Below, piece by piece: positions 6,685 to 19,600 of a stretch of 22,353 nucleotides of DNA (the first letter of the stretch is position 1; every line of letters starts with the position of its first letter). A program made the position numbers and the translations under genes. The DNA lies in the NCBI GenBank assembly GCA_002315495.1, contig DCGJ01000038.1, positions 1 to 22,353 of the forward strand, read 5' to 3'. The notes under the pieces were generated by a model. That model made no database searches and was not told the origin of the DNA. It saw nothing but the letters and a program-made list of their open reading frames with translations. The DNA is from Lachnoclostridium sp. UBA1781 (lineage in GTDB: Bacteria > Bacillota > Clostridia > Lachnospirales > Lachnospiraceae).

Positions 6685-7440
6685 ATGGAACCGTTAAAAC
6701 CTTACAAAAAAGATTTTGAGTATAGTTACGCATTAGGCGCATTTCCAACCTTTGAACTTTTGAACAAATGCCCGAAGGCCGCGAAGCAGGTGCTTGTCCA
6801 TTCGACCTTCACGGAGCGTGAGAAATTAGAGCAACTCTGTAAGAAGCTCTCGATACCCGTAGTGGAGTCCGATAAGCAGATTGCACGCCTGTCCGATAAA
6901 GAAAATGTCTTTGTGATTGGTGTGTACGACAAGTTTGAACTTTCGTTGTCTTCGGATAAACCGCACCTGATGTTGGTCAATCCATCTAATATGGGGAATC
7001 TTGGCACCATTCTTAGAACCTGCCTTGCGATGGATATTCGTGATGTGGCTATAATTCGGCCCGGAGTGGATGTGCACAATCCAAAGGTGGTTCGTGCTTC
7101 GATGGGCGCAGTATTCTCTTTACGTATTCAATATTTTGAGAACTTCGAGGAGTATAAGGAGCATTTTCCGTGCGAGAAACCGCGTGGAGAATTGGATGAT
7201 GGCAGGCGGCGATATGTGTACAGCTTTATGCTCACGGGTGAAAAACAGTTGACGGCCGGTAATTGCCCAAAGCCGAAGCTTTATACGCTTTGTTTTGGAA
7301 ATGAAGCAACCGGTCTTCCGGAGAAATTCGCTGAATATGGGGAAGGAATTTTGATCCCGCAGTCTGAGGATGTGGATTCTTTGAATCTTACGATTGCGGT
7401 TGGAATCGGAACCTACCTGTTTCGGCATCATATGGAGTAG
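6685..7440 (+). CDS. SpoU/TrmH-family RNA 2'-O-methyltransferase
   Basis: A SAM-dependent methyltransferase that methylates a ribose 2'-OH in tRNA or rRNA; the target cannot be told from sequence. The three SPOUT motifs are clear in the C-terminal half of the 251 residues: motif 1 NPSNMGNLGTILRT (99-112, N99 and R111), motif 2 FGNEATGLP (204-212, with N206/E207) and motif 3 DSLNLTIAVGIGTYLF (231-246). These form the trefoil-knot SAM site. Residues 1-90 resemble the SpoU substrate-binding N domain only weakly. AAAGGA (6673-6678), overlapping the GH36 stop codon, lies 6 nt before the ATG, so translation is probably coupled. It is the last gene of the operon and is followed directly by a terminator. 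Confidence 0.92.
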   Translation: MEPLKPYKKDFEYSYALGAFPTFELLNKCPKAAKQVLVHSTFTEREKLEQLCKKLSIPVVESDKQIARLSDKENVFVIGVYDKFELSLSSDKPHLMLVNPSNMGNLGTILRTCLAMDIRDVAIIRPGVDVHNPKVVRASMGAVFSLRIQYFENFEEYKEHFPCEKPRGELDDGRRRYVYSFMLTGEKQLTAGNCPKPKLYTLCFGNEATGLPEKFAEYGEGILIPQSEDVDSLNLTIAVGIGTYLFRHHME

Positions 7441-7450
7441 GAAGGGTACT

Positions 7451-7492
7451 AAAGTCCCGACGGCTTGTAAAAAGGCTGTAGGGACTTTTTTT
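7451..7492 (+). terminator. Rho-independent terminator of the five-gene operon
   Basis: AAAGTCCC (7451-7458) pairs perfectly with GGGACTTT (7481-7488) around a 22-nt loop and runs into seven T residues (7486-7492). It begins 10 nt after the methyltransferase stop codon. Confidence 0.9.
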
Positions 7493-7493
7493 G

Positions 7494-7521
7494 TTGAATT
7501 CTTATAAATTTGTGCTATAAT
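7494..7521 (+). promoter_or_regulatory. Extended -10 promoter of the giant surface-protein gene
   Basis: TTGAAT (7494-7499), a 16-nt spacer and consensus TATAAT (7516-7521) preceded by TGC, which makes an extended -10. The -35 box starts 2 nt after the T-tract of the upstream terminator. A start near 7528 gives a leader of about 62 nt, too short for common riboswitches. The leader holds a small dyad GTCTA-TAC-TAGAC at 7537-7549. Confidence 0.85.
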
Positions 7522-7589
7522 ATTAAATGTAAAATTGTCTATACTAGACGAATTATGCGAAAAATTTACAAAAACAGGTGGTATTTCGT

Positions 7590-7694
7590 ATGAAAAATGG
7601 ATGGCAAAAGAGAGCGATTAGTTTACTTCTCGCTGTTATGATGGCCTTTTTACCGGGGATGGAATCGCTAGACAACGTTTTCACCGCGAGAGCA
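7590..7694 (+). other. Signal peptide of the giant protein
   Basis: Residues 1-35: basic n-region (K2, K7, R8), hydrophobic core AISLLLAVMMAFLPG, and an AxA-type site ARA|EEP with predicted cleavage after A35, followed by an acidic stretch. It indicates Sec-dependent export. There is no lipobox cysteine and no YSIRK/GXXS motif. Confidence 0.85.
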
Positions 7695-10600
7695 GAAGAG
7701 CCGTCAGCTGAGGAAGGCACTGTTTTCGGAATCAGTGTGAATGAAGAAAAGGGATCAGAGTTTAATGTGGCTTATGGAGATGCCATGAATCTCGCAATTT
7801 ATGTGAAGTCCGGTCCGGAGGCTGAATTGTCGAATCAAGCATTTCGTATCACTTCGGATTATACCGCACTTGGTGAGACCTATGTAAATGGAAGTGTTCT
7901 CACGAAGGAACCGGCCAGCACATTCCTGATTTTTGCAACAGGAGAGGAAGCGGACGGAACCGGTGTGCGTATCGGAAATGCTTCAGATCCTTACAAAGTT
8001 ACGGTAATTGCCAACACATTGGCTAATCCAACGAATCTTTCGTGGACGGGTGAGAACGGTACCACGGCTTCTTGGAGTGCCGTTACGACAGCTGTCTCCG
8101 GTTCTACGCTTGTGGGAACCACAGTTGTAGATTCTTACACTGTCGTTCTGTATAAAGACGGGACCGCAATGAAATCTATTCCAAATGTTACAACCACCAC
8201 CTGTGACTTGAGTGAATATATTACCGAAAATGGAATCTATACCTTTGCCGTACAGGCAAAGTCAGCTGCAACTACCTACTATAACGATTCACAGATTTCC
8301 GACAAGAGCTCTGCCATCGCTTTGGTCGAAGTAAATGTGAGTGCTGAAGAGGGTATTGCAACCGTTAATCCTTCAAAGGTTCTCGTCCAGGGAGGCAATT
8401 CAACGGATGTTTCCGCTTCTGTGAAGTCCGGTTGGGAATTCGAATCCTGGAGTCTTGCTGAGGGGGACCAGGGTGCAACTCTTACGACAAATGCGGACGG
8501 AAGTGTAACCGTAGCGATTGCCGCAGATACGACCGACCTGTCGGTTACCATAATTGCAAAGGCAAAGGATGTAACCGCTCCGGTTATTAAGGTGTTTTAT
8601 GCGGATACTTCGGGTAATTTAATCATTGCTGAGTTTAGCGATGCTCAAAGCGGCGTTACGGAGTACGCAATTTCAACGGAAACAGATGCCGCTAATGTTA
8701 CGAATTGGACTACGTACAATGCTAGGCTATACCCTTTTATTAGGAAGACTCCGGATGCAGCCGGCAGGTACTATCTGTATGTGAAGGATGCAGCCGGTAA
8801 TGTTTCAAAGAGCAGTGCGGTTTCAGCAATTGCTAATGAGTCTGTTTCGGTGAGCGCAATTCAGTTAGTGGATTACTATTCGGGTGATGTTTTGCAGACA
8901 GATTCGAAATATTTGGTTGAAGGTGCGACGTATTCTCTTCCGGACGGAAGCCGTGCCGGTTACGATTTCCAGGGCTGGTATGAGGATGCGGATCATAACC
9001 GTAAAGTTACCAATAAGAACATCGTGATCGGAAATGAACCTACTACGACTTCTTATTATGCTGCATGGAAACTTGCCGATAAGCAGTTCTCCACCAATCC
9101 GGAGGATTACACGAATCCTTATGACGGACAAGGCCACAAATTATCCACCTATATTGATACCACTGTATATGACAGCGTGGAATACCAGTGGTATAAGGTT
9201 GTGGATGGCGAATCGCAGGCGGTAACCGGTGAAACAAACAGTGAAATAACGGTTAAGAACGTAGCGGATTCCGGCGTTTATTACCTTCAGGCGAAGCTGA
9301 CTTTAAACGGTGAAACAATTACGGTTAATTCCGAGTCTGCTACCGTTACCATCACACCGTTAAGCCTTTCTCTTGAAATTAAGAATGTAACAGCGCCTTT
9401 CGGAACGTCAAAGCCTTCGGATAAGGATTATCAGATTCTTACAACCAATGATACGAAGGATGATACAAAGACCTATCATATTTATGTTGCAGGCTTGGCA
9501 ACAGGCGAAACTCTCGCTTCCATAGACTGGACAGATGTTTCGGTCTCCAATACCTATACGACCGGGGCAAACGTTGGAGAGTACACGCTTGCGATTGACG
9601 CACCATCGATTGCCAACTATACGGTTTCTACGACCGGTGCGAAGTATATTGTCGAAGCAAAGAACGTTTCCGATGAGAATTCCGGTGTTTCTGCAGCACT
9701 TGCCGATACATCGGCCGAATTTACCTATGACGGAGAGTCTCATACTCCGAGCGTAACGGTTTCGGATGCAAATGCTGCCCTGACCGAGAATGATTATGAG
9801 ATTACCTATCATAACAATACGAATGCGGGCGAAGCATACGCACTTGTTACCTTTAAGAATAATTATACCGGGACCATTAAGGTTCCGTTTACGATTAAGA
9901 AGGCTTCCATCGAAACGAATGTTGCAATCGAGGGCTGGATTTATGGTAATTCGAGTGTTGCACCTAGTTTTACGACAGAGGGCATCAGCGGCGAGGTAAC
10001 CTATGAGTACTGTGTTAAGGGAAGCGAAGAGTATACAACGACGGTCCCTGTAAATGCCGGCGAATACTCCGTTCGTGCTGTCATTGCAGAGGATGCAAAT
10101 CATCTTGGATATACTACGGCAGCTGTTGATTTCACAATATCGCGTCGTACCATTACCCTGACTGCAGCAAGTGAGAAGTTTGACTATGACGGAAACGCTC
10201 ATTCAAACAGTAACTATACTCAGGATGGCATATTCGCTACGAATAAGGAAGATTTCCAGAGCGTTCAGGTAAAGGGTTCTATTCTTGATGTCGGAACCGC
10301 AGAGAATATCGTGGAATATACCTTTAACGAAGCGGTAAATCCGAACAACTATACCATTATCACCGTGAAGGGTGAACTTGAGGTGAAACCGACCTCCATT
10401 ACCTATCCGGGCAACTGTAAATGGAATGAGGAGCTTCCGGGAACTGCTTCCTGGGTTGCCATTGCGAGAAAGAACCTCGATGGAATTAAGTACGAGGTTC
10501 AGTTGGTGCGCATTGATTCCAATGGTGAAATTGTAACAAACGAGGACGGAAGTGTACTCGTGATTGATAGTGCCATTACGGAGAATACGGAATATGATTT

Positions 10601-13600
10601 CTCCGAAAAGATTCGAGAGGATGCGGATGATACCGATTGTAAATATGGTTATTCCTTCCGTGTAAGAACGATTGTTCCTGATACAGAAAAGAATTATTCC
10701 GTAAGTGACGATTTCTCTCCGGAGAAGCCGACCATTTACACGGTAAGAGTAAGGGCTTCCGCAAGTAGTATCAGCAGTTTTTCCGGTACCATGTTTGGTA
10801 ACGAACGTGCCGGATACACAAATGTGGGCATTCTTCTTCAGAATGAAACAGCGGAGTTAAAGGCAACTCTTCTTACCGGTTATCAGATGAAGGCCTGGAC
10901 AAATCAGTCCTCCGGTAATGCGGTTAAGATTATGAATCCGAATCAGCTTAACGCTACCATTAAGGTGTCGAATAATCTGACACAGGGATATACGGATATT
11001 AATTTGATTGCAGAGGCCGAAGATGAAAAGCCGGTTGTAACCAGATTTTTTGGAAAGAATGGCGACGATTTGTCCTATGCCAATCTGTATCTGAACGCAA
11101 CGGATACGCTTGGTATCGTGGGTTACATGTTTACAAAGAGTGACGTTCTTCCGGATAAAGATTCCGAAGGCTGGATTGTTGTCGATAACAAGAAGGAAAT
11201 CTCGAAAACATGTCGCATTGATATTGATGACGTTGGAACCTACTATGCATACGTGAAGGATAGTGCAGGAAATGTTGTTGCTGCCGGCAACACCATTACC
11301 ATTTATAAGATATCGTTTGACCCAGGTGAAGGTCAGGGTACCATGGCACCGATTTGCAAGGTTCAGAACGAGAATGTGACACTTCCGAAAGCGGACGCAT
11401 TTACCTGCGATGGTAAGGCATTTATCAACTGGCAGAGCAGCAGCGGAAGTCGTTATGGTAATCAGAAGACCTTCTCTGAAAATGCAAACACTGTTTTGAC
11501 TGCGCTTTGGTCAAACGAAGCTTATTCCTATACCGTTCAGTATTACTACATGGGTACGGATGGAACCTATACTGAAACTCCGACTCAGACCGTTGAGTTT
11601 AATGCTGCATATGGTGATATCATTTCGTCTACGGACTCCTTGCTGCAGGTTACAAAGGCCGGTTTTGTTCGTGATGACTCCGAGGAGTATATCACTGAGA
11701 ATATGACCATTACTGCTCATAATCAGTCCATCAAGATTTATTACAAGAGACTACAGTACACCATTACCTATAATTACACCAATCCGGATGGTACCACAGA
11801 AGAATATGTGGATACCTTCTATTATGATGCTAATGTTAAGACCAGAAAGAAGCCTGTATATGAAGGATACGCATTTATTGGATGGGATTACGGTAAATCC
11901 GGTGCTGAACCGGAGAAGATGCCGGCTAAGAACATTGAGGCAACCGGTTACTTTGTTCAGAGTAATGCGAGTGTAATTATTAACTATTATCTGCAGGACC
12001 TTGACAGCGATGGAAAGGTAATTGCAACCTATAGCCTGGATAAGGTAGAGAATTTCTATTCCCTGAATGGTGAAGTATTGAATTACAGTGCGTCTCAGGC
12101 AGACGAATACGAAGGCTTTACGCTGAATGGCTTCAATATTACCTATGGTGCGGCAGGAGGAAAGACGCTTCCGGCTGATGCGAACCTTGATAGTAAGAAT
12201 GGTACCGTTGCAACCGCCAAGGCGAACCAGATGTATGTGAATTACTATTATACCCGTAATTACTACACCATTAAGCTTGAGGTTGGTCAGGAATTCCATT
12301 CCAATGTTCGTTACTCCTATACTTGGGAGAATGACGAGGCAATTCCTTATGGTGCCCCAATCAGTGCATATACCTATCAGACCTACAATATAACCGAATG
12401 GAAGAACAACATCGATGAAGGCTTCTTCCTGTCCTATAACGTTGACTGGAGCTGCGGCGATGAGCCGGAGACCATGCCGGCTACGAATTTGACGGTTCGT
12501 CGTATCTATGTGCGCGATGCATATGTTACCTACCGTGTAGTGGTGCATTTGGCTGATGCAAATGGCGGATACTTTACGGAAGTCACCGGTTTGTTCTTAA
12601 CAAATGCAGGAAAGACCGTAACGGTAGATGCCAGTCTCCTTAGCAACCTGAAGGGTATTGTTCCGGAACTTCAGTACTATACCTTAAATGAAGCGAAGAG
12701 TACGCTTTCCGGTGTTGCCACAGCAGAGGATGTAGGAACATTGGAGCTGGATCTTTACTTCGACCGCAAGGAAGTTGAGACAGTTATCAAGTACTATTAT
12801 GAAACCGAAAATGGAGGATATAAGCAGTTTGCACAGGTGAAGAAGACCGGTGTATGGGGCACAACCTATAATGTTGATGTTACCACTCTGTTTAACGGTC
12901 AGGAGCTTAACGGAGTTACGTATACCGATGTAAGCAAGAAAGATTACGATTTCTGTGCAAATGATTACGTTATTAACTATAATGCCGCCTATACGACAGG
13001 TCCGACCAGAACATGGGATAAGGACCTTAGGGATTATATTTGGAAGTGGGGCTATTCCTGGTCTCCAAGTGCATCGATTAAGACACCGGCACAGTATGAA
13101 ACTGTTAAGGATGGTGTCGTAGCGACCTTTGGACCGCTTTCGAGTGATGGAAGCACAACCGCATGTTCCAGTATGACGGAAGTTTATAAACTGGTAAATG
13201 GGTTCTCCGTATACTATTCTAAGGTTGATAAAGATACCTTCTATCATATCGATATTAAGTATAGCTCCGGATCTTTGGCTAAGGTTGCATTTTCCGGAAA
13301 GAACCTGACCGTTGATGTACAGGTACCTGTGGAAGGCTCTGAGGAAACCGTTACTTCGACCAGAAAGGTTCGCGTCGTCCATAAGGGTGAAATCTTTACC
13401 TATACGCTTACTTATCCGGACGAAGGAGCATTTGACGGATATCATGGAGCTTTTGAATGGAATGCCACCTATGTATATGGTGATATGCGTGAAGGCATTA
13501 CTCCGGTTCAGATTCAGACACCGTACGCAACCGAGGCAAGAACGTATTATCTGAAGGATAACGATAGTGAGTATATCTATGTTATCGGTGGAGATGAGCT

Positions 13601-16600
13601 GTATCGTGGTAATAAATTTGGCTATAACTATGCGGATATTACCGGCTATAACGCAAAGCTCGATTATAACGAGATGGTAGATTATCTCACGAATTATATC
13701 GCGACCTATAAGGATACCGATTCGAGCTGGCCGTTATACTATCTGTACAACCCAGGCTGGAGTACAAGCGGTTTCTTTACAGACAGTACCTATACCTTCC
13801 GTTACGAGAAGTATCCGACTTATACCATTCGATATATGGTAAACGGTGGTGCCCCGGGACCGGAGCATGAGTATGCCCGCGATAGCATGATTACGCTGGA
13901 TATGCTTACCTATGATGAAGTATGTCTCCCTCCGGAAGGCTATCATGTAGCCTGGTTTATGGATCCGGAATATGAAACTCCGGTTACCGAATTCAAGCTT
14001 ACCAAGGATGTTATTATCTATGGTAAGTATGAGAGAGACCGTGTTCTGAATACGGCTTACATTTACTATCAGCTTCCAAGTGATCTTTATATCACCGAGG
14101 CTGATTTGGAGGATTATAAGAACGATCCGCTTCTCACGAGTACGTCTGAGACCGAGTCCTACACCCTTGAAGACGGTGCTATGACGTATACCGTTGAGGG
14201 AAAAGTTACGACCTATCGCTACGATGGTAACATCTGCCTGATTGTTAAGGAGATTCCGTCTCTGTCCTTTGCGGAGATTTCCATCAGTGCGAATGACTTC
14301 CTTCTTGAGGAGTTCTCCTTTGATGCAAATGCGAACAACATTTTAAGTGCATATGCTTCCGTAGAAGGAACCGAGCTTAAGATTTACTATACCCGTGGTA
14401 AATACCAGCTGACCATTCATCCGAATGTTGAGGCTGTAGAGAATGATACTGTTATTTCTTATACAAATGGTGCAACGATTGAACCAATTGTGAACCCGAC
14501 CAAGCCTGGTTACATCTTTGCCGGCTGGAAGTGGAGCAAGTATGATTTCGAACAGGAAGCATATGTTGATCTGGCGAATGGTGATGTTGTCTTTGATAAC
14601 ACCATCGATGGTCAGGTTAGCTTCGCTATGCCAAGCCTGCACCTGTACGCGGAAGGCACCTGGACTCCGGCCGAGCTTACTTCCGAATACATTATTCACT
14701 ACTTTGAAAATGCAGATAAAGAATACGAAATCGATTTGGTTTCCCAGCTTCTTGGCGATTCTGTATACAAGACTGCTACGACACTTACCATAGATGGTGT
14801 TGAGAAGAGTGGCTATACCATTTATTCCGATTCCGAAAAGACCAATGTTATTGGCTATTGCTATGAATCCGGTAATGATACCTATTTCTATTCTTCAGGC
14901 AATCAGATTACTGCAGCAACGCTTACCCTGGCTCAGCTTGTTGCAATTCGAGAGCAGTTGAAGAAGGCAGACGGTACCTCCTATAAGTCCGAAGATATCG
15001 TGACGAACGGAGATTATATCCGTACATTGGAGCACTTTGAATACGCTTATACCGTATATAAGAACGGTGCGTTGATGAGTACCTATAAGAATGCGGCAGC
15101 GACTTACCTTGCTGCTTATGGAATGACCGTAGGTTACTATTATTCCAGAAATAACGATATTGTTGTAAATGTATACGCTGCAGCATCGGATGGTGGTGCA
15201 GAGGTTGGCTTGCTCCTTCTTGGAGAAGGCGATCATACCTATGGTGAGAGCGTGCAGCTCATCGCAACCCTGAAGGATGGTTTCACCTTCGTTGGTTGGT
15301 ACCATGCAGAGGACGTATTGATTGGCTACGCAGAGGATAAGGCTGCCGGCACAGTGAAACCTTTGAATGAATATACAATCAAGTCGGATTTGACCGGCTT
15401 GGTGACCGTAGACGGAACCACGTCTCTGTCCCCGATTGTTACGGTTTATGAAGACTCGGATTTCATTGCAATTACGATGCCTGCCGATGTTCCGGAACCG
15501 AGCATTTCCATTAGTGACGATTTGACCCTGGATTATGGTTATACGCCTTCCACCGGTACGCAATTTACGGTTGTCGTTAACTTCCCGGAGGGAGCATCTG
15601 ACGCAGTTTATGTCGATGAATACACCTGGTATGAGGTTACTGTTGATGATGAGGGTAACGTAATTTCCCGTACAGAGCTTTCCGAAGATGCAGCTTCCAT
15701 GAACATTGAAGAGGGCAAGGATGCAGGAACGTATTATTATCAGTGTGCCGTAATGGTAAAGAGAAGTGATAACGACAGAGTACTGGTTCGTTATTCTGAT
15801 GTCGTTACGCTTTCGGTAAAGAAGGTCGATATGAATCTGTCGACCACCGGTTTCAGCGGTCTTTACAATAAGCAGGCGCATGGAGTTACTGCTTCGGTTG
15901 AGGGCTTAACTTTAGGCACAGATTATGAGCTTTATTATGCAAATGAGGAACTTACCGCAGAGAACTATGAAACGGTTGGCTCTTCGACGGCCATTACCTA
16001 TGTTAATGTTGAGCTCGATGATGATGGTAATCCAATCACTCATACGGTTTATGTTTATGCGAAGAGTTTGAACAAGAATTACAGTGATGCAGCCGGATCC
16101 GATACCGTATTGATTAAGCCGGTTACCCTTACTCTGAAGCAGGGTACCGGTAAGTATTCAAAGACCTATGACGGTACCGATAATGTATATGGTGATGCTA
16201 CTGATCCGACAACGGATCTTGGTAAGCTTGCGGCAAGCAGCTGCTACACCATTCAGGGTCTCGTAGAAGGCGATAAGTCGAACAGCTACCTGATTAATAC
16301 CGATGCGCATTTTAATAGTAAGGATACTGCGACTGCTTCCATCGTAACGCTTGCGGATATTGAGCTTTTGCTTGAGATTACGGAAGGTGAGTACAAGGTT
16401 GACAGCAACTATGTATTTGACTCAAGCTTTGAATTGGTTATTTCCGGATATATTACTCCGCTTGTAATTGATGCCGGATGGGATGCCGATCAGCTTGTAT
16501 ATAACGGAAGTTCGATTGTTCCGAATATGGTTTGGAATGAATTCCCGTCGACGATTCCTACAGAAGAGGTTGCAGCATTAAAGGCAGGACTTGTTATTTC

Positions 16601-19600
16601 GGGTGCACAAAGTAATGTAGGTACCTACACTGCTCAGGCTACTTTGAAGGCAAGCACGGCTTACGATACAAAGAACTATAAGATTTCGGAAGAGAATCGT
16701 TCACACACCTTTGAAATCATTAAGCGTATTATAACTTTGACCGCAAAGGATGATACGCTCCCTTACGATGCAGCATCGCATGGTTTGGAAATCATCGGTA
16801 GCATCGGAAAGAACGAAAAGGGTGTTGCTGACGCTGTGATTGACATGGAAAACGGTACGATTACGTATTCCCTTGGCGATGGAAGCACTCTTACTCAGTA
16901 CTTCAGCATCAATGGAACCGAAACCTATACCGACGCAGGTACCTACGAGAACCTGAAGGCATCTGCTATGGAGGTTCATAGTGTAGATTCGAAGAACCGT
17001 TCCGGTAACTATACCTTCGTATATGAAGAGGGTACGCTTAAGATTGAGCCTAAGTCTGTATATGTAACCGGTTTTGAGGCGGAGAATAAGCCTTACGATG
17101 GTACTACGAATGCTTCCTTCAAGGAATCCATGACGATTACGATTCATGGTGTATATGAAGCAGATCAGGCAGATGTTATGTTTGATGCTTCCGGCGTAAG
17201 TGCAGCATTTTCCGATGCTTTTGCCGGAGAGAATAAGACGGTAAATCTTACGTATGATGCAAGTGCAACCTTCCTTGGTGGAGATAAGGCAGGTAACTAT
17301 ACCTTTAGCATTGCAGACAGCCAGAAAACCACGCAGGCGGATATTACCGGTGCAACCATCTATGTTACACCGCAGAATGCAACCATTATTTATGGTGAAG
17401 AAGCAATTTATAACGCAGCTAATGACGCTGACAATACCTTCCATGTTACTTACAGTGGTTTCCTCGGAACGGATGATGCTTCGATTATCTCCGGTACCGT
17501 TAGCTACAAGATTGTGGTGGATGGAGAAGAGCAGGCATATGCAGCTACCGGTGCAAATTCGGTTCATGTAAAAGACGGCGGCTACACCATCGTAATTGAT
17601 ATTAGCGGACTTACCGTGGCAGATGGAGCAGGAAGAACGAACTATTGTCTGAAGGTAGATCCGGAAGCAGTAGCTAAGCTTGTTGTTACCCCGAGACCGA
17701 TTTCGGTTGTAGCAGGCAGCGATATTCAGATTACCAAGGTTTACGACACGACGGTTTCGGTTCCTTCGACTCAGATTACTTTGGGCGATGATTATGCATT
17801 TAGCAATGTTATCGGAAATGCTGCATCCGGCGTTATGAATAACAATAACGGGGAAGCCGATGTTATTACGCTTTCTTATACTGCGACATATAACAATAAG
17901 AATTGTAAGGATGCGAATAAGGTTACCTTAAGTTCCTTGTCCACGACAAATAAGGACTATGAGATTGTGACCGAATTCTTGGAGCTTTCTGCAAGATCAA
18001 GCGAAGAGACTGTTTCGATTACGCCGATGGAGGTATCCATCAGACCTGTTATTGATAATATTACGTATGGTGAGACTCCTGTTGGAACCGGTTGTGCTGT
18101 AGGTGCTTTGGCAGGTTCTGAGAAAACAAATGATGTAATTAATTTTAGTAAAGTGAAGTATACTTTCACTGCTGATGAGGCCGGTGCAGTGTTGATTTCC
18201 GAGCATCCGGAGGTTGGTACCTATTATGTTCATGTTAGCGGCCTGCAGGCGGACAACTATACATTCCTTTATGAAGCGAATACATTTAAAGTAAATCCTA
18301 AGACTCTTACGATTACGGCTAAGAATAAGAGTGGTAATTTCACCTATGGCGATGATTACACGCTCGATATTGGATATGAATTCAACGGTTTTGTTCTCGA
18401 AGAGAACGAAGCGACCTTAACTGCGGAAGGTATCAGCTTTGCTGTTCAGGCAGTAGATGGTACGGGTGCGGCTGTGAACGCACATTCCCTTCCTGGAACA
18501 TATGATGTTGTAGCAAGCGCGAAGAAGGGTGAAAATGCTGCAACGGCTTCTAAAAACTATACCTTTAAGTTTGTTAAGGATAGCATTGTTGTTTCAAAGA
18601 AGAGTATTTCCGTTACGGATCTTTCCAAGTTAGTCGCTGTAGATGATAAGGCTTATGATGCAACAACAAAGGTTGCTTCCGGCGCGATTCATCCGACTGT
18701 AAATGCTGAAGCATTTAGCGGAATCGAAGCAGTGGACGCTACCTATTTGGAGAGTAATGTCGGTATTAGCGTAAGCTCTGCAACTTATGATACAAAGGAT
18801 GTTGTACTTAAGGATGGATCAGAAGATAACAAGAACGTTACTGTTACTTATGCGCTTGACGACTATATGTCAGCAAGATATCAGCTTGACGGCAACCAGG
18901 ATAAGGATGTTCAGGCTAAGATTTTGCAGGTAGAGTTGACGGTAAGCGCAGTAAACAAGACTACAAAGTACGGTGTGAAAGCGCCTGCATTTACAGTCAA
19001 GTATTCCGGGTTTGTTGGAGGTGAAACAAAGGCTGTTCTTAGCGGAACATTAACATATGCCTGCGATTATACGATTGAAAGTGGACATGTAAGCCATGTT
19101 GGAACCTATGATATCGTTCCGTCCGGTTATGTGGAAGGAAACTATAAGTATACTTATCAGAAGGGCGTGCTTACGGTTTCTGCGACTGAATTGGGAATAG
19201 CAACTCCAAGTTGGAGTACAGATAATCTTGGTACAGTTATCTGGGATGAAGTTTCCGGAATTGGAGATGTTTCTGTTAAAGAATACCATGTACATTTGTA
19301 TCTCGGCGATAAAGAAGTTACGTCCAAAACTACAACAGGAACAAGTTACGACTTTGCGACTTATATTTATAATCATAAAAATGATCAGAACTATGAAGGT
19401 GGTATATATACGGTCAAGGTATACGCAATACCGAACACCGAAAATAATGTAAGTCCGACAAATGTTTCTCAGAATACTCGTTCTGTTGTTAGTGATAATT
19501 TATATGCGGCTAAGATTATTACGGTATTTAAGACCGGTACCGGTGATGAAGGTCAGTCTCTCGAGTTTAAACCAGAGACATCAAGTACAATCATGATCTC

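Noticed and set aside
7522..7589. Possible riboswitch (for example c-di-GMP) ahead of the giant surface protein
   Set aside because: The leader is only about 62 nt and shows just one 5-bp dyad; no conserved riboswitch core could be recognised.
9408..17567. Several 253-328 residue minus-strand frames (at 9408, 11751, 12684, 14895, 16701)
   Set aside because: Same codon-aligned antisense shadow of the giant gene, with the same atypical composition and no domain signature.
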